This document shows, one piece after another, positions 33,101 through 46,829 of a stretch of DNA of 64,000 nucleotides. The position numbers and the translations under genes are program-made. The notes beneath the pieces are model-generated. The model saw only the letters and a program-made list of their open reading frames with translations. It was not told where the DNA came from and searched no databases. The stretch covers positions 2,852,001 to 2,916,000 of the forward strand of contig NC_085849.1 of the NCBI RefSeq assembly GCF_020906515.1, written 5' to 3'. This DNA comes from Vanrija pseudolonga. Lineage: Eukaryota; Basidiomycota; Tremellomycetes; Trichosporonales; Trichosporonaceae. Position 1 is the stretch's first letter. Each line of letters opens with the position of its first letter.

Positions 33101-34813
33101 GCTCTCGCCCAGTGCTTTGACGACGAGGACATAGCCGACCTCCTGCTTGCGCTTGCTGTCAAGTGCAACACTGTCATCTGTTGCCGTGTCTCGCCCCTTC
33201 AGAAGGCCCAGATTGTCAGCCTCATCAAGGACAACCTCGGTGTCATGACCCTTGCCATCGGTGACGGTGCCAACGACGTGAGCATGATCCAGACTGCGCA
33301 CGTCGGTGTCGGCATCTCGGGTGAGGAGGGTCTCCAGGCCGTCAACTCGTCCGACTTTGCGATTGCCCAGTTCCGCTTCCTCAAGCGCCTCTTGCTCGTC
33401 CACGGCCACTGGTCGTACTTCCGAAACGCTTCGATGATCTGCAACTTCTTCTACAAGAACATTGTCGGTATGGGCGTTCTCTTCTGGTACATGATCTACT
33501 GTGGTTGGTCGACCACGTACGTCTACGCCTACGTCTACCTCCTCTTCTGGAACGTCTTCTGGACGATCGCTCCCGTCATCGGCATTGGTGTCTTCGAGCG
33601 CAACATCGACGACGACATTCTCATGGCCCTGCCCGAGCTCTACCGTTACAGCCGCAGCGGCAAGTACTACAACTGGCCTCGCTTCCTCTACTACATGTTT
33701 GAGGGTGTCTACCAGACAGCCGTTGTCTACTTCATCCTCTGCTACGCCTACGAGGCTACCACCACTCGCGGTGACGGCTACGACGTTGTCCAGTACGAAA
33801 TGTCGACTACCATGGCCGTCGGTGCCGTCATGATTGCAAACCTGTTCTCGGGTCTCAACATTGACGCCTGGTCGTGGTGGGTTGTGTTTGGTGTCTGGAT
33901 CGGCCCCGTTCTCATTTGGCTCTTCACCGCCATCTACTCGGTCATCCCGCCCAGCTCGTTCTACACTGGTGTCTACGGTAACGACGTCTTCCTTTTCCGC
34001 TCCGCCGCGTTCTGGTTTGGATGGCCCTTCGTCATCGTCTTCTCGCTCATGCCCCGCTACCTTATCAAGTACGCCAAGCAGAACATCTTCCCCAACGACA
34101 TTGATATCATGCGCCTCGTCCGCAAGTACCACCCCGAAGCCAACCCCTTCACCGACCCCATGCTTGGTGGCAAGCTCAATGTTGACCGCGGAGAGGAGAG
34201 CCCCTTCATTGTTGGCAACAGCAGCCGTCCTACGACCCCTGTCCAGGTCGACAAGAATGACAAGAACAACATCGCTCTGCAAAACTTCTCGTCCCCTGGC
34301 GGCGACCGTCCTACTGCTATGCGTCCCAGCTTTGACAACGGCCGTCCCAGCTATGACTCGCGCAACAGCTTTGAGAGCGCCCGCCGTCCAAGCATGCAGA
34401 GCAATAGGTACGGTAGCAACCGCCAAGCCCGAGGCTCGGCCCATGACATGTCGACGGGTCTTACGCGTGAAGCGTCGCGCGGTTTCGACTTTACGATGGA
34501 GGAGGGCGGTGTCGCGGTTCACCGCATGCAGTCGCGCCTCTCCGAGGCGTCGGCCCACCGCCGCAAATACACGCTTCGCCGGTTAGGCATGCAGAACCGC
34601 GCCAAGGAGGCTGCCGATCGTGAGGCGACGGCACCCGGCTCGCCTTCCAACAACCCCTTCGCCCGTGTCATTCGTGAGCGTGCCGGCTCGATCTTGAGAT
34701 CCGGCCGCAACCGATCAAGCACGGTCAACACGCGCAACTCGAGAGCGCCGAGTGAAGGACTGTCAGATCACACGCCTACATCTCCTCACCTTCATCCCCA
34801 GCACCACCCATAG
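30145..34813 (+). CDS. DNF1: P4-type ATPase, Dnf1/Dnf2-like phospholipid flippase
   Basis: Moves phospholipids from the outer to the inner leaflet of plasma membrane and endosomes using ATP. Two exons, 30145..30946 and 31134..34813, giving 1493 residues. The junction restores IICATSEEEDICYIETKNL and the actuator motif DGETNL. The phosphorylated Asp is D520 in SDKTGTLTQ, and the hinge motif GDGANDVSMIQ is intact. About ten transmembrane segments are expected for the family; the first pair surrounds FRRVANIFFLAINILQFF. An 80-residue charged insert sits between the first membrane pair and the actuator domain. The long tail contains NPFTD (Asn1271), an NPFxD endocytosis signal as in yeast Dnf1. 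The Dnf1/2 class is chosen over Drs2 or Neo1 by the tail and length. Confidence 0.92.
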
Positions 34814-35211
34814 CAATAATCGTGTGAATAGGGCGATGGGCCGTGGCTGTAGAACCCGCATCTGCTTGCTGTACCAGTACCGTTATTCTACTTCAGATCG
34901 ATGATACAATAGACATGCATCTCATAGTTTTGTGCAGCATGTTGCAGGGCGTGTGCGAGGGAGGGCTCGTGTTGCCGAATAGTGCTGTTTAATTCTTGGC
35001 ACGAGTCTATGTGTGGCAGGCACCTCTAGTGAGCCCACCGCCCTTGGCACTGTTGAAATGATGCATCCCTCTGGTCTATGGGGGAATAGGTTACAGGCCT
35101 TTCAGGCTTTGGTTTGGGGGGTATGTGGGTGAGGGTATTTGGGGTTGGTGTGCGGCCGTTGAGGCCAGCGAGGGACCTGGGGAACCTGAGACCTAGACAG
35201 CTATGACCTGC
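34814..35211. other. Intergenic, convergent 3' ends of flippase and adenosine kinase
   Basis: 398 bp of 3' flank, T/G-rich near 35100-35150. No gene or structure recognised. Confidence 0.4.
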
Positions 35212-37875
<2,664 letters not shown>

Positions 37876-38690
37876 CGCGGGGCTGGGGACTAGACTAGAT
37901 TGCATATGTATAGGTTAGAGCCTGGTGTGCGTGGCGGTTGGTTGGGTGTGTTCGAAGAGTCTCCGACTGGAACCAGTGGCAGCTGCCTCGGTCACCAGTC
38001 ACGACCAGTGAGCCATGAGTGTTCATACCCCCCTTTGTCGGGCTTAAATCGAAGAAGGAGGTGTAGAATGTCGCGACTCAACGCGGCAGAGTCACCTAGC
38101 TGGGAGTGGTGGCAGTGCCCTCGTGCACATCCTTGTCAGTGGCACGGTCGATATTTATGTGTTCGTATGTGGCGTTTCTTCGCCAGCACAAGACCGCAGT
38201 GTCCCCTCTCCTGTCCATTACGCATCTAAACAGTCACTATCGGCAGTACAGGGAGAGTGGGATTGGTATAGAGAAGAGCGAAGCGTTTGGCTGGCGGTGG
38301 GTGCGCCTCATACGAGGCGGCTACTCCTCTCCGCCACATCACATCTCCCCGGCGCCGTGCATGCCCCGGCCCTGCGCGAGGCCGCACGCAGGCCACCGCA
38401 GCGCGTGCGTCTCAGCCTCTGTGCCTGCAAGCGTGAACCACCACCGCAGGGACCTAGGCGCCACCGAATCTATGGAATGGACACGCCAGCGACGCCGGAC
38501 CCGACGAGGCTGCCGCCCACGGCTGTCCGCCAACGCAGCCAGCAGTGCCCCGCCACACACTGGTTGCCCGCAGCGATATCACAGCCCCGATACCGACACC
38601 CACAACCGCCCCGCCTGCCCAAGAGCTGTAACTGTTACATACAGAGTGTATCTAGTACACAAGATGATGGTGACCATGCAGTGGTGAACC
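37876..38690. other. Intergenic, convergent 3' ends of histidine phosphatase and TVP38
   Basis: 815 bp. Open frames on the plus strand (for example 38106-38687) are low-complexity and Arg/His/Pro-rich, so I treat them as non-coding. Nothing recognisable. Confidence 0.45.
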
Positions 38691-40048
38691 TTAAGCGGGG
38701 GTACTGAAGCTGCTCTCGTCAGGCGGCGGCGGCTCGCGGAAGCCCTTGCGCCGGAGGTCTTCCCGGATTTCAAGGAAGACGCGCTTGCGCACGCGCAGCA
38801 TCTGGCGGTGGACGAACCACACGGCGAAGAGCGCCACGCAGATGGTGAGCACGAGGCTGGGGCATGGTCAGCTGGGCCACCCGAGATGACGGGGGAGGCA
38901 GCTTACACGACGTCCGAGATGATCTTGGACTCTGGTCGCGAGTTCTTGTTCATGACAACGTCTGGGGTCAGCGTTGTCGCAGGGAGGCGACTTACATCCA
39001 ACTAGGAGAGGCGCGCGGCTGTGTCAGTACATACGCCACTATGCCACTCGGTAGCAAACGTGCTCACCATAGACGGCGATGAACTGCAGGTGTCAGCTGG
39101 GATCTCAAGGAAAGGTCTGAGGAGCAACTGACCTGCTTTGGAAGAGACAGCACCAGCGCCACAAAGAACTGCCACGTCTGGGGGTCAGCGAAGCTACGAC
39201 ACGGTACACACGTCTAGTCCACAAACGGCAAAGATGGCCTGATCGTCAGTCTAGTTCGGGCTACGGCCACCCACCGTCGACATGTGCGTGGGGATGACGC
39301 TCATGCGCACTACCCAAGCGACGAATATGCCACCCTCGTCCACTACGCGTGCTAGACACGCATAGTTGAGACTCTTGCGAGCGAAGCGGCGTGCACGGGT
39401 GCGGAGACATGTGCGGAACATGCTGCCGGCGTCAGCTTCTGGAGCTCCCCACAACACCCACGTGAAGGCGCCCAGTTCGCCGATGATCGTGCCGGCTGCG
39501 CCGATGGCGAAGCCGCCCTTGACGCCCCAGACCACGCCGCAGAGGATAAGTACAATGTCTGGGCGTCGTCAGCTTCGCCAGATGTGCTACGCACCATTAC
39601 CGAACAATGGTGGGAAGGAGAGCAGCACGATGAGGGCAAGGGGTATGAGCCAACCAGCCTTGAGCGCTCTGAGGCGCCGTGCAAAGGGGAGGAGGGTACG
39701 GACAATCTGGAGCTAGTAAGCGCACGCGCACGCGAGCACACTCACATCCTGGTGGAAGACGGCGACGAGGGCCACGCCGAGCACGATGACGCCGAGCAGG
39801 ACATACCACCCGAACCACTCCCACCGGACCCAGAAGCGCCAGTCCTTCGCCCGGTCCCAGGTGAGCAGGCCGCGCTCGTACTCTACTCGCTCGACGGCGG
39901 TGAGCTCGCGCTCCTCCTCCGACTCGGTGTCGGACGCAATGCTCGAGTCGTAGTGGACGATGCCCGAGTCGTTGTCGTCCGCGACGAACAGGCGCGCGTC
40001 GATCGGCGGGACGACGACGGCGCCGTACGACTGGAACTTGAACACCAT
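38691..40048 (-). CDS. TVP38: TVP38/VTT-domain Golgi membrane protein with ten exons and a 6-nt microexon
   Basis: Exons: complement(39746..40048, 39601..39706, 39462..39558, 39275..39422, 39212..39238, 39133..39177, 39068..39083, 38996..39001, 38907..38961, 38691..38856), 322 residues. The VTT/DedA-like core reads GWLIPLALIVLLSFPPLF, then GFAIGAAGTIIGELG, SLNYACLARVVDEGG, MSVIPTHMST, LSLPKQFIAVYVGY and a final hydrophobic segment. All nine introns are short: seven are 34-49 nt, the longest 66 nt. Exon 8 is TTGGAT, flanked by perfect AG and GTAAGT, and supplies the Val-Gly of the conserved VYVGY. VTT proteins such as TMEM41B and VMP1 scramble lipids; yeast Tvp38 is a Tlg2-vesicle protein. The start is uncertain: an acceptor-like CTTCAACAG lies just before the ATG, so an upstream exon is possible. 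Confidence 0.85.
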
Positions 40049-40770
40049 CTGTTGAAGTGGTGTCCTGGAGGGGAGGGGGTTGAGGGAGTGGGCTGTTGTT
40101 GGTGGTTGGTGGAGATGGCTGACTGGCGGTGGGTGACGAGTGCGCCTGCGGCGGCGTCAACAACGTGGGTGGCTGGTATGCGACGACGCCGGGCGAGTTG
40201 CTGGTGGTGGTGGGTGCCGCCGCCGAGGTTGAGCGAGTGTAGAGCAGTAGTAGAAGATCAGATAAGAGCAGATGCAACAGTCGCACCTGCCCTCGAGGTG
40301 GCTGATGGCTTGCTTGTTGAGTGGGCCGTAAAGCGGCGACGACAATGTGTCCAGGTTTGGAATCACGGACGAGTTGCCACCGTGAGTAATGATTAGATTC
40401 CAATGTAGCATGTCGTCATACACGCAGCCGTCCATTGGACAAGACAACATTACAACCCTTTGCTATTCCAACTTTCGGCGCCCAGTATCCCCAACAAGTA
40501 TTCGTAAGCACCACTACTCGTCGCATGCACTTCTACATATCATACATTGCACCGACAACACACACGCGCTTCGCCAAGCATTATGTGTTTGGCACGCCGA
40601 GTGGCTGTCGTCTTGTTTTGGCCTTCAGGCCTTACCTGATGGCTGGCCACGTGCGGGGGGATCGGCAAATCCGAATAAGGACACCGGAGATGGCCGCCCT
40701 TCGCCTCGCCCCAAAAGTCCTTCCAGAATACGTCGTCACTGCGCTAGCGCCCGTTGCCTCAACCGCTGCC
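40049..40770. other. Intergenic between TVP38 and the TXNL1-like gene
   Basis: 722 bp. The part next to TVP38 (about 40060-40240, read on the minus strand) has an open Pro/Ser/Thr/Gln-rich frame that could be a further N-terminal exon of TVP38 or simply CA-rich leader. The rest is promoter of TVP38 and 3' flank of the next gene. Confidence 0.4.
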
Positions 40771-41850
40771 TCAGTTCTCAATGCCAAAGAACTCGACAGA
40801 GTCGAGGCGCGTCGTCTCCTCGCCCTCCTGGTTGTCCTGGATGTACACGGCGACAGTCGAGACGTTCTTGAACTTGGCCGACGGCAGCTCGATGCGGTTG
40901 CCACGGATATCGGCGGACGACAAGCTGAGCTCGTGTGTCGCGGGGGTCGAGTCGGCTGACGCGAGGTCCAGGCTGGCGGAAGGGTTGGCGAACAGCTTGA
41001 CCGTCTTGGGTGCCTGGTAGTCGGCGACGACGGCGAAGAAGGTGACGGCGTTGATCTGCTGCACGGGCTTGGAGAACTGTGGGGTCAGATGGGTACATCT
41101 TCGCGTTTTGACACTTACTGGGATCACGAGAAGCAGCTTGGGGTCAGTGGCCGACTCAACGTAGCTGTTGCCCTTAGGGCCCGAGTTGGGGCCGATAATC
41201 GACGACAGGGGGTGGTCAGCCGCCTCACCCAGGCCCTTGAGGCCGTCCGCCTTCACGAGGTGGTGCAGCGAGACCTCGACAGGTCCAGTGGGAACCACAG
41301 GCGCGGGCTTGGGCTTGGGGGCAGGGGGCGAGCCAGCGTGCTGGGCGACCTTGGCCTGCAGCTGGGGAGGAGAAGCGCCGCGGAGCTGAGGGCGTCAGTG
41401 TCCGTGTCTGTGTCCGTGTCCTCTTCTCCACACGTACCTCGTCCACAGGGGTGCCGTTCTTGATGAACTTGAACGTGGGCATCGCGCTGATGCGGTACCG
41501 CTGCGCGAGCTCCTGCTGAGCGTCGACATCGATTTTCTGGACGGTCAGCTTCTTCCCTCAAGAGAATCGACAGCTGCACTCACGGCAAACTTGACGTGGG
41601 GGAACTTGTCCGCAAGCTGCTGGAACACGGGTGCGATGGCATGGCACGGGCCGCACCACACAGCGTGGAAGTCTGGTGGCGTTAGCTTCAGTTCAACTGG
41701 ACGACAACCCCCAGCTTACCAAGGACGAGGAGCTGGTCTTTTGCGAGGTTCTTGATGATCTGGTCGAGCGCTGCGGGTCAGTTGAGGTCATGAGTCAGTC
41801 TGCTCACCGGCTGTCGAGCCGATCTCGACGATGTTGTGAGAGGGAGCCAT
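40771..41850 (-). CDS. TXL1: Thioredoxin-PITH protein (TXNL1-like)
   Basis: Six exons: complement(41808..41850, 41720..41770, 41584..41672, 41438..41536, 41119..41361, 40771..41076), 276 residues, close to human TXNL1 (289). The N-terminal thioredoxin fold has the active site WCGPC (Cys38 and Cys41) and the cis-Pro motif [12 protein letters not shown] short Ala/Pro/Lys linker leads to the C-terminal PITH domain: [16 protein letters not shown], then [29 protein letters not shown] and the end [14 protein letters not shown]. In other eukaryotes this protein binds the 26S proteasome regulatory particle and acts as a thiol reductase; the same role here is inferred from the intact domains. Confidence 0.93.
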
Positions 41851-44800
41851 GTTGCTTCGAGTTGTGAGTGAGAGAAGAGTTGAGAGATGCAGAGAATGTT
41901 TGCCATCTGGGTTGTTCTTTAGCTGCCAAGGTGAGGAATGTCGTCATTGAGAGATTGTGTCCGCTTAGGTAAGCAGGAGAACGATCCGTGCACCCGCACT
42001 TAGTCAGACGTGCCACTGTGTATTCAGCTGCTTTCTGGCATCGTCTGGTGTTAATGGATGCATTACAGAGCAGGGGGAGCGTGCTGCGGACCGAGGGAAA
42101 TCTGATTATGGGGACTGGGCGGTGGATGGGTGCCGTGGAGGCGTGGTGCATGGTTAAGCAGTCGCACCGCTCGCTCCTCGTGCTCGTGGCGGTGTGCTGT
42201 GAGGTAGTCACGGTTTGCTGGTGGCACTGGCGCGCGGCTCGCACCCACCGGCGTGAATTGTCTTCTCCTTCTCGCCAGTACGGTGTCCTGTGTGGCGAAT
42301 ACATGTCGCTCTCGCCGAGCACGGGCCTCTGTGCGCAGGCGGAAGTGGCACCAGACCGGCTGATCGCACTCTCTCCCCTCGGTGAGTATCTCGCCCACCT
42401 CGTCCGCTCGATGGCAGCCTACCTCCGCTGCCGACATCTCGGTCAACAAGCCCACTCGGATCAACTAGCCCGCTCTTCGGGCAGATCGCGTGCTGCACCG
42501 CACAAGCTACTGCACGCCAGAGGGCCGACCGCACCGTGCCAAGCACCCAAGGCTGCTGTGGTGCCACACGGCTATGGCACGGCAGATGAGATGCACTTGC
42601 CTTGCCGCGATCACGCTCCCGCAAAGCAACCAGCGATGGCGACGCCGATGCACGGGATGGTGGTTGCATGGTTGCTCCATGCACGGGAGGTAGTCACCAG
42701 CTTGGTCATGGTGACGAGTGGGTCAAATCCAGCCACACTGCCATGAACATGGGAACCGGCTCCATCGTTGGGAACCATCGCCCTCCGCCCACCTAGCACG
42801 ACACCAGTAGTGAACAGCGCAGATCCCACGCCAACAAGGAACATGCGCAATCCTCGGGAAGGTAGCACCGTTGACATGGTGACACGGGCTGATGCCGATG
42901 GAGCCACAAATGGTCAGCTGGTCTTTTTGCCACACACACGAGCAGCAAACATGCTCCCGTGCAACGTTTGTAGTATGCAGCCTGGCCAGCTGGCACGTAG
43001 AAGGCGCGACGTTCCTAGTGGCCGGACGAGGCGACCAGTGGCAGGCAGGCAGGTAGGCAGGCAAGCAGGCAGGCAGGCAGGCAAGCAGGCAGGCAGGCAG
43101 GTTGCCTGGCCACCACAAATAGTGCCTAGCGAAACCGGGGTGCCAGTCGTCAAGGTATTTCCGGCCTCTCGTGATGGACGTGATGGACACCAATCCCAGT
43201 TCCAGTCTGGTTCCTGTGCCGTGCCGTCTCGACGACGGGCCGGCATGTTTGGTTTGGCTCGGATCGTGACAGCGCGATCTGGGTGCTGGGTGTTCTGCAT
43301 CCACCATCCGTCGTCCCCATTTTTTTGGCACCACCTCGGTTGTGGGTGGGTGGGCGAGGGTACCCAAGAGGACCAGGGTGGTGCAGCCGGCAAAGTGGCA
43401 ATGACGGCAGCGAGGGACTGGCAGCTCCGTCCGCATCCCCCTCTCCCCTCTTGATGTCGATCCCGCACAAAAGAGACCCCATTACGCCACACCTGCGCCG
43501 CGGCCTCAGCATAAGCCACGGCACGGCGCGCTTGGGAAAACAAAGACATGCGCCAGTGGTGGTGGTAGTGGTGGTGGTGGCCGAAGCCGCCGTGACTGGG
43601 GTGTGGCGTGGGCCTAACGGCCCGCACACGGCCCCAATACCCGCCTAGGCGCTTCCTTGGCATTGGAAACGCGCGAAGAACACGCAAAGGTATGCGCCAC
43701 TGAGGGAGGGCGGATGGACAACGTTACCCGGCCAGACTACGCGCCAGACGGCGCCACCGTCACTGATAGCGGGCAAACCTTGCTCGATGGGCCAGGTGCA
43801 CTTCTGGCTCGCATTGTGTCGCGGGCATACCAATTCCGCACTCGCTGCGCTGGCTGCGCTGGCTGCGCTCGCTCTTCGGCAGCAAGCACCACCCGCCCCT
43901 ATACACTCGACGCTATAATGAAAGTGGCATTCGGGCTGCACAGTTGCACGGCGATGGCCATGTACACACATGTTTATTTTCTTTTCTGGCGGACCAGAAC
44001 TCGCAGCTGGGCCAGGAATGAGTTCAGGATGACGAACAGTGGCCGTACCTTTGGACGACGCGTGCAGACCCCGCCCCGCGGGTGCGACACGCTTCCCAAA
44101 ACGAGTAAACAGTGGTGTGGCCCAGGCCTTGGTCGATAGGTCAAGAGTATTTTTTTTCGAGTGTCCTAACGGAACGGTCCTAAACGCGGTGTGCAAGCGG
44201 GGGCTTACAACGGCCTATTACGTCCCAGCTGTGCGCGGTTGAGTGACAATTAACAAGGGAGGGGGTGCAACCCTTGGGTAATTAGGTTGCGACTTGTGGC
44301 ATTCCGGCGGCTGTGAGCGTGGTGGGCAAGCCGGGGTGGGGTGGTCGTTATTCGCGACCTTTGCCTCGAGACGACGACCATGCTCCACCACACTCCGCAA
44401 CGCAGCGACCAGAACTCTTTGTAGGTAAATAAGGCTCGCATCTTTTTACCCCTGCACATCGCGGTGATCATGGGCACGCGCGCGCGCGCGCGAGCGAGCA
44501 CACGCGTCATGAGGATTGCAATCGCAGGTGCATGTAGGGGGGGGGGAAGGCAGCCAGGGGAAAAGGCAACACGAGTGTGGCCGCGACAACGTGACGCGCG
44601 CGACGCGACCCATCCGACAGGGCGACAGGGTGGCAGCCTCGAAACTCGGCGGAGCGTAATACGTCCTTTCCGGCGGGTCGTGATTCCACTCGGGCGGGGG
44701 CGGTGGGCGCGGTTGCGACCTGCGCCAAGGGGTGAGATGAAGCGCGGGCCGCCGAGAGATGATGCACAGTGACTTTGTGGCTAGACGACGGCGACGGCGG

Positions 44801-46829
44801 CGGCGACGACGACGACGACGCGACTGACCTGGCGCACACTTACGCAGACTGTCACGCTAACGTACAAGTCAGGGAAAAGTCACCACCAGCAGCCAGAGTC
44901 GGCACAGGGAAAGACACATGCACGCACGAGCCACCCATCACTTTGGGCGGCGCTGCCGTGCTGCTGCTGGTCTGCTGCCTTAGTCTTGTCTTGAAGCGGG
45001 AAGTCAGGGTCAATTCCAAACTCTAGGGTCCAGCACCAGCCAGCATGCCCCCTGCCTTCCCTCACTTTTAGCCTCCCCGCCGGCTGCGTTCTCGACAAAA
45101 TGGTGCGTCGTAGTCGTCGTCGTCTTGTATGGGATGGCTCTGCTGGCGAGGCCAACACGACGGGCAAGCTTAATTACAACCTACAGGCAGAGAGGACGCT
45201 GGCCGTGTGCCGCACACCCGGCTCAACACCCTCGTGCCCTCACAACCCGGTGCCTGGTGCCGTGCCGGACAGACGAGACCGTCCTTGCTGTTTTCCTCTG
45301 CTCTGATGCCTTGCTACCCTTTTCGTCGCCGCCCACCACCACCCGCAGCTCAGCTGCCGCCGCCGCGCGCACTGGCCACCGACCGACCACCTCAGATTCT
45401 CGCGATCCCTGGTTTGAGAGTGTGCTCGCCCTTTGCTCGCCTTCCCTTGCTGCTCTGGTCACTGTGCGTCGTCGGTTGGAGTTGACGACGACCGCGACGA
45501 CGTGCATGAGCACTGCTGCTGCTGCTGCCACTGTGCCCAGTCAGTCGCACGGGACGCACGCAGCATCGTACCGATCATCCGCAACACTTGTCCCTGTGGA
45601 CTCCTATTTTTTCTCCTGTGTTGCCGTCGACCCGCCCCGCCCCGCCCACTGCCGCCCGCCCCCCGCCTTCCTGCCGCGCGTCTGCCTTTGCTTGTACTAG
45701 TCGTGGCTGCCGCTTGGGCCTTGCAAAACGCCCCTTTCCTTCATTCGCTTGTGCCCTGGAGGCCAAGTTTGGGTCAGCAACGGCGGGCAGTACTCGACGT
45801 GCACAACCTACGGCCCCCCACCAACGACACTACACCCACACACACACACAAACCACACCACACACTGCACACCTCACAGTCACTTTGCTCGTCAAGCCCC
45901 GCCCGCCCCGCCCGCGTGCCGCCGCCGCCGCCGCCGCCCCCTCCGGACGCCCCCCCCCCTCTCTCCCTCTCCCCTTCCTCCCTTCCCTCCCCTCCCCTTC
46001 CTTCCCCCCCTCGGGCTAACCCACCTACCCACCATCACTAAGGACACGCCAGGACCCCCAAACCACACACCACCCACCCACGCACCGACGACGAGGCCAG
46101 GAGCCCGGAAGGCCATCAGCGCCCACTGCACGCACACACCACACAGACACACACAACCATCAGTCTGTTGGTCGTTGCCAAACTCGCCTTGGTCGTCGTC
46201 GTCCTCTCTCTCTCCTCCTCCTCCTCCATCTCCCTCCCCTTTCGAGCACTACCACCTTCCTCCCTCCCCCCTCTCTTCTCGACGTACCCCACACCTCGAA
46301 TCGACTTTTGTGCACTGCTAGTCAGCACCTCACGCTCGTTCAACAACCCTTCGCCCTCTGTCGACACTCGCCCATCGCAGCTCGACCTCACCCCCCCAAC
46401 TCCCCCTTCCCTCGCCGCTCGATCCCCCTTCGTCCGTCGACCTTTCACGTTTGTTTTCGCCGGTTCCTTCCTTGACGCCTGCCATCGCCTTCACCCCTCG
46501 GATCCTCGTTTGAGCACTCTCCCTATTCACGCGCAGTTCGACGACATTCTCCATCCGATAATCCTGTTGCTTTGACACGGACTACCTGCGTTCTCAAAAA
46601 CACCACCAACACTCGCTCTCTGTTTGGCCCTTTCGACTTGCTCTTGCATCTCACTTTGCAAGCGCCATCATCTAAGAGGGTCAACCACCACATCTTGGAC
46701 GCTCGTTGATGTTGCTGCTGCTGCGATCACAGTCTTGTTAGATCCCATCACACATCCACTCTTCACGCACAGCCAACACGCGTAACAATAGCTCCCGTGA
46801 ACCACCAAAACTCTAGACTGGACCGCAAC
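41851..46829. other. 5-kb gene-poor stretch upstream of the signalling mucin
   Basis: No convincing gene in any frame. It contains a CAGG/CAAG tetranucleotide array at 43041-43101, a CG dinucleotide run near 44475-44490 and an ACG run near 44807-44820. From about 45200 to 46600 the plus strand is strongly C/T-rich, with long CCTCC and CA tracts, typical of a long promoter-leader region in this genome. The mucin ATG follows at 46830. A large regulatory region is the simplest reading. Confidence 0.55.
43041..43101. repeat. CAGG tetranucleotide microsatellite
   Basis: About 15 near-perfect units of CAGG, with occasional CAAG and TAGG variants, in non-coding DNA. Such arrays vary in length between strains. 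Chance frames through it read Pro-Ala-Cys-Leu repeats and are not genes. Confidence 0.85.

Noticed and set aside
32951-34558. 535-codon open frame antisense to the flippase
   Set aside because: A shadow of codon bias in the sense gene; the protein is Val/Asp/Glu-rich with no domain.
39422-39461. In-frame reading of TVP38 through 39423-39461 as coding
   Set aside because: This 39-nt piece has a GTGGGT donor and CTGAC-GCAG acceptor, and removing it restores the family alignment.
42723-43436. 237-codon minus-strand frame with Pro-Ala-Cys-Leu repeats
   Set aside because: The repeat is the translation of the CAGG microsatellite; the rest lacks features.
46797-46829. GTG-initiated extension of the mucin
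   Set aside because: Eukaryotic start should be ATG; the ATG at 46830 gives a proper signal peptide.
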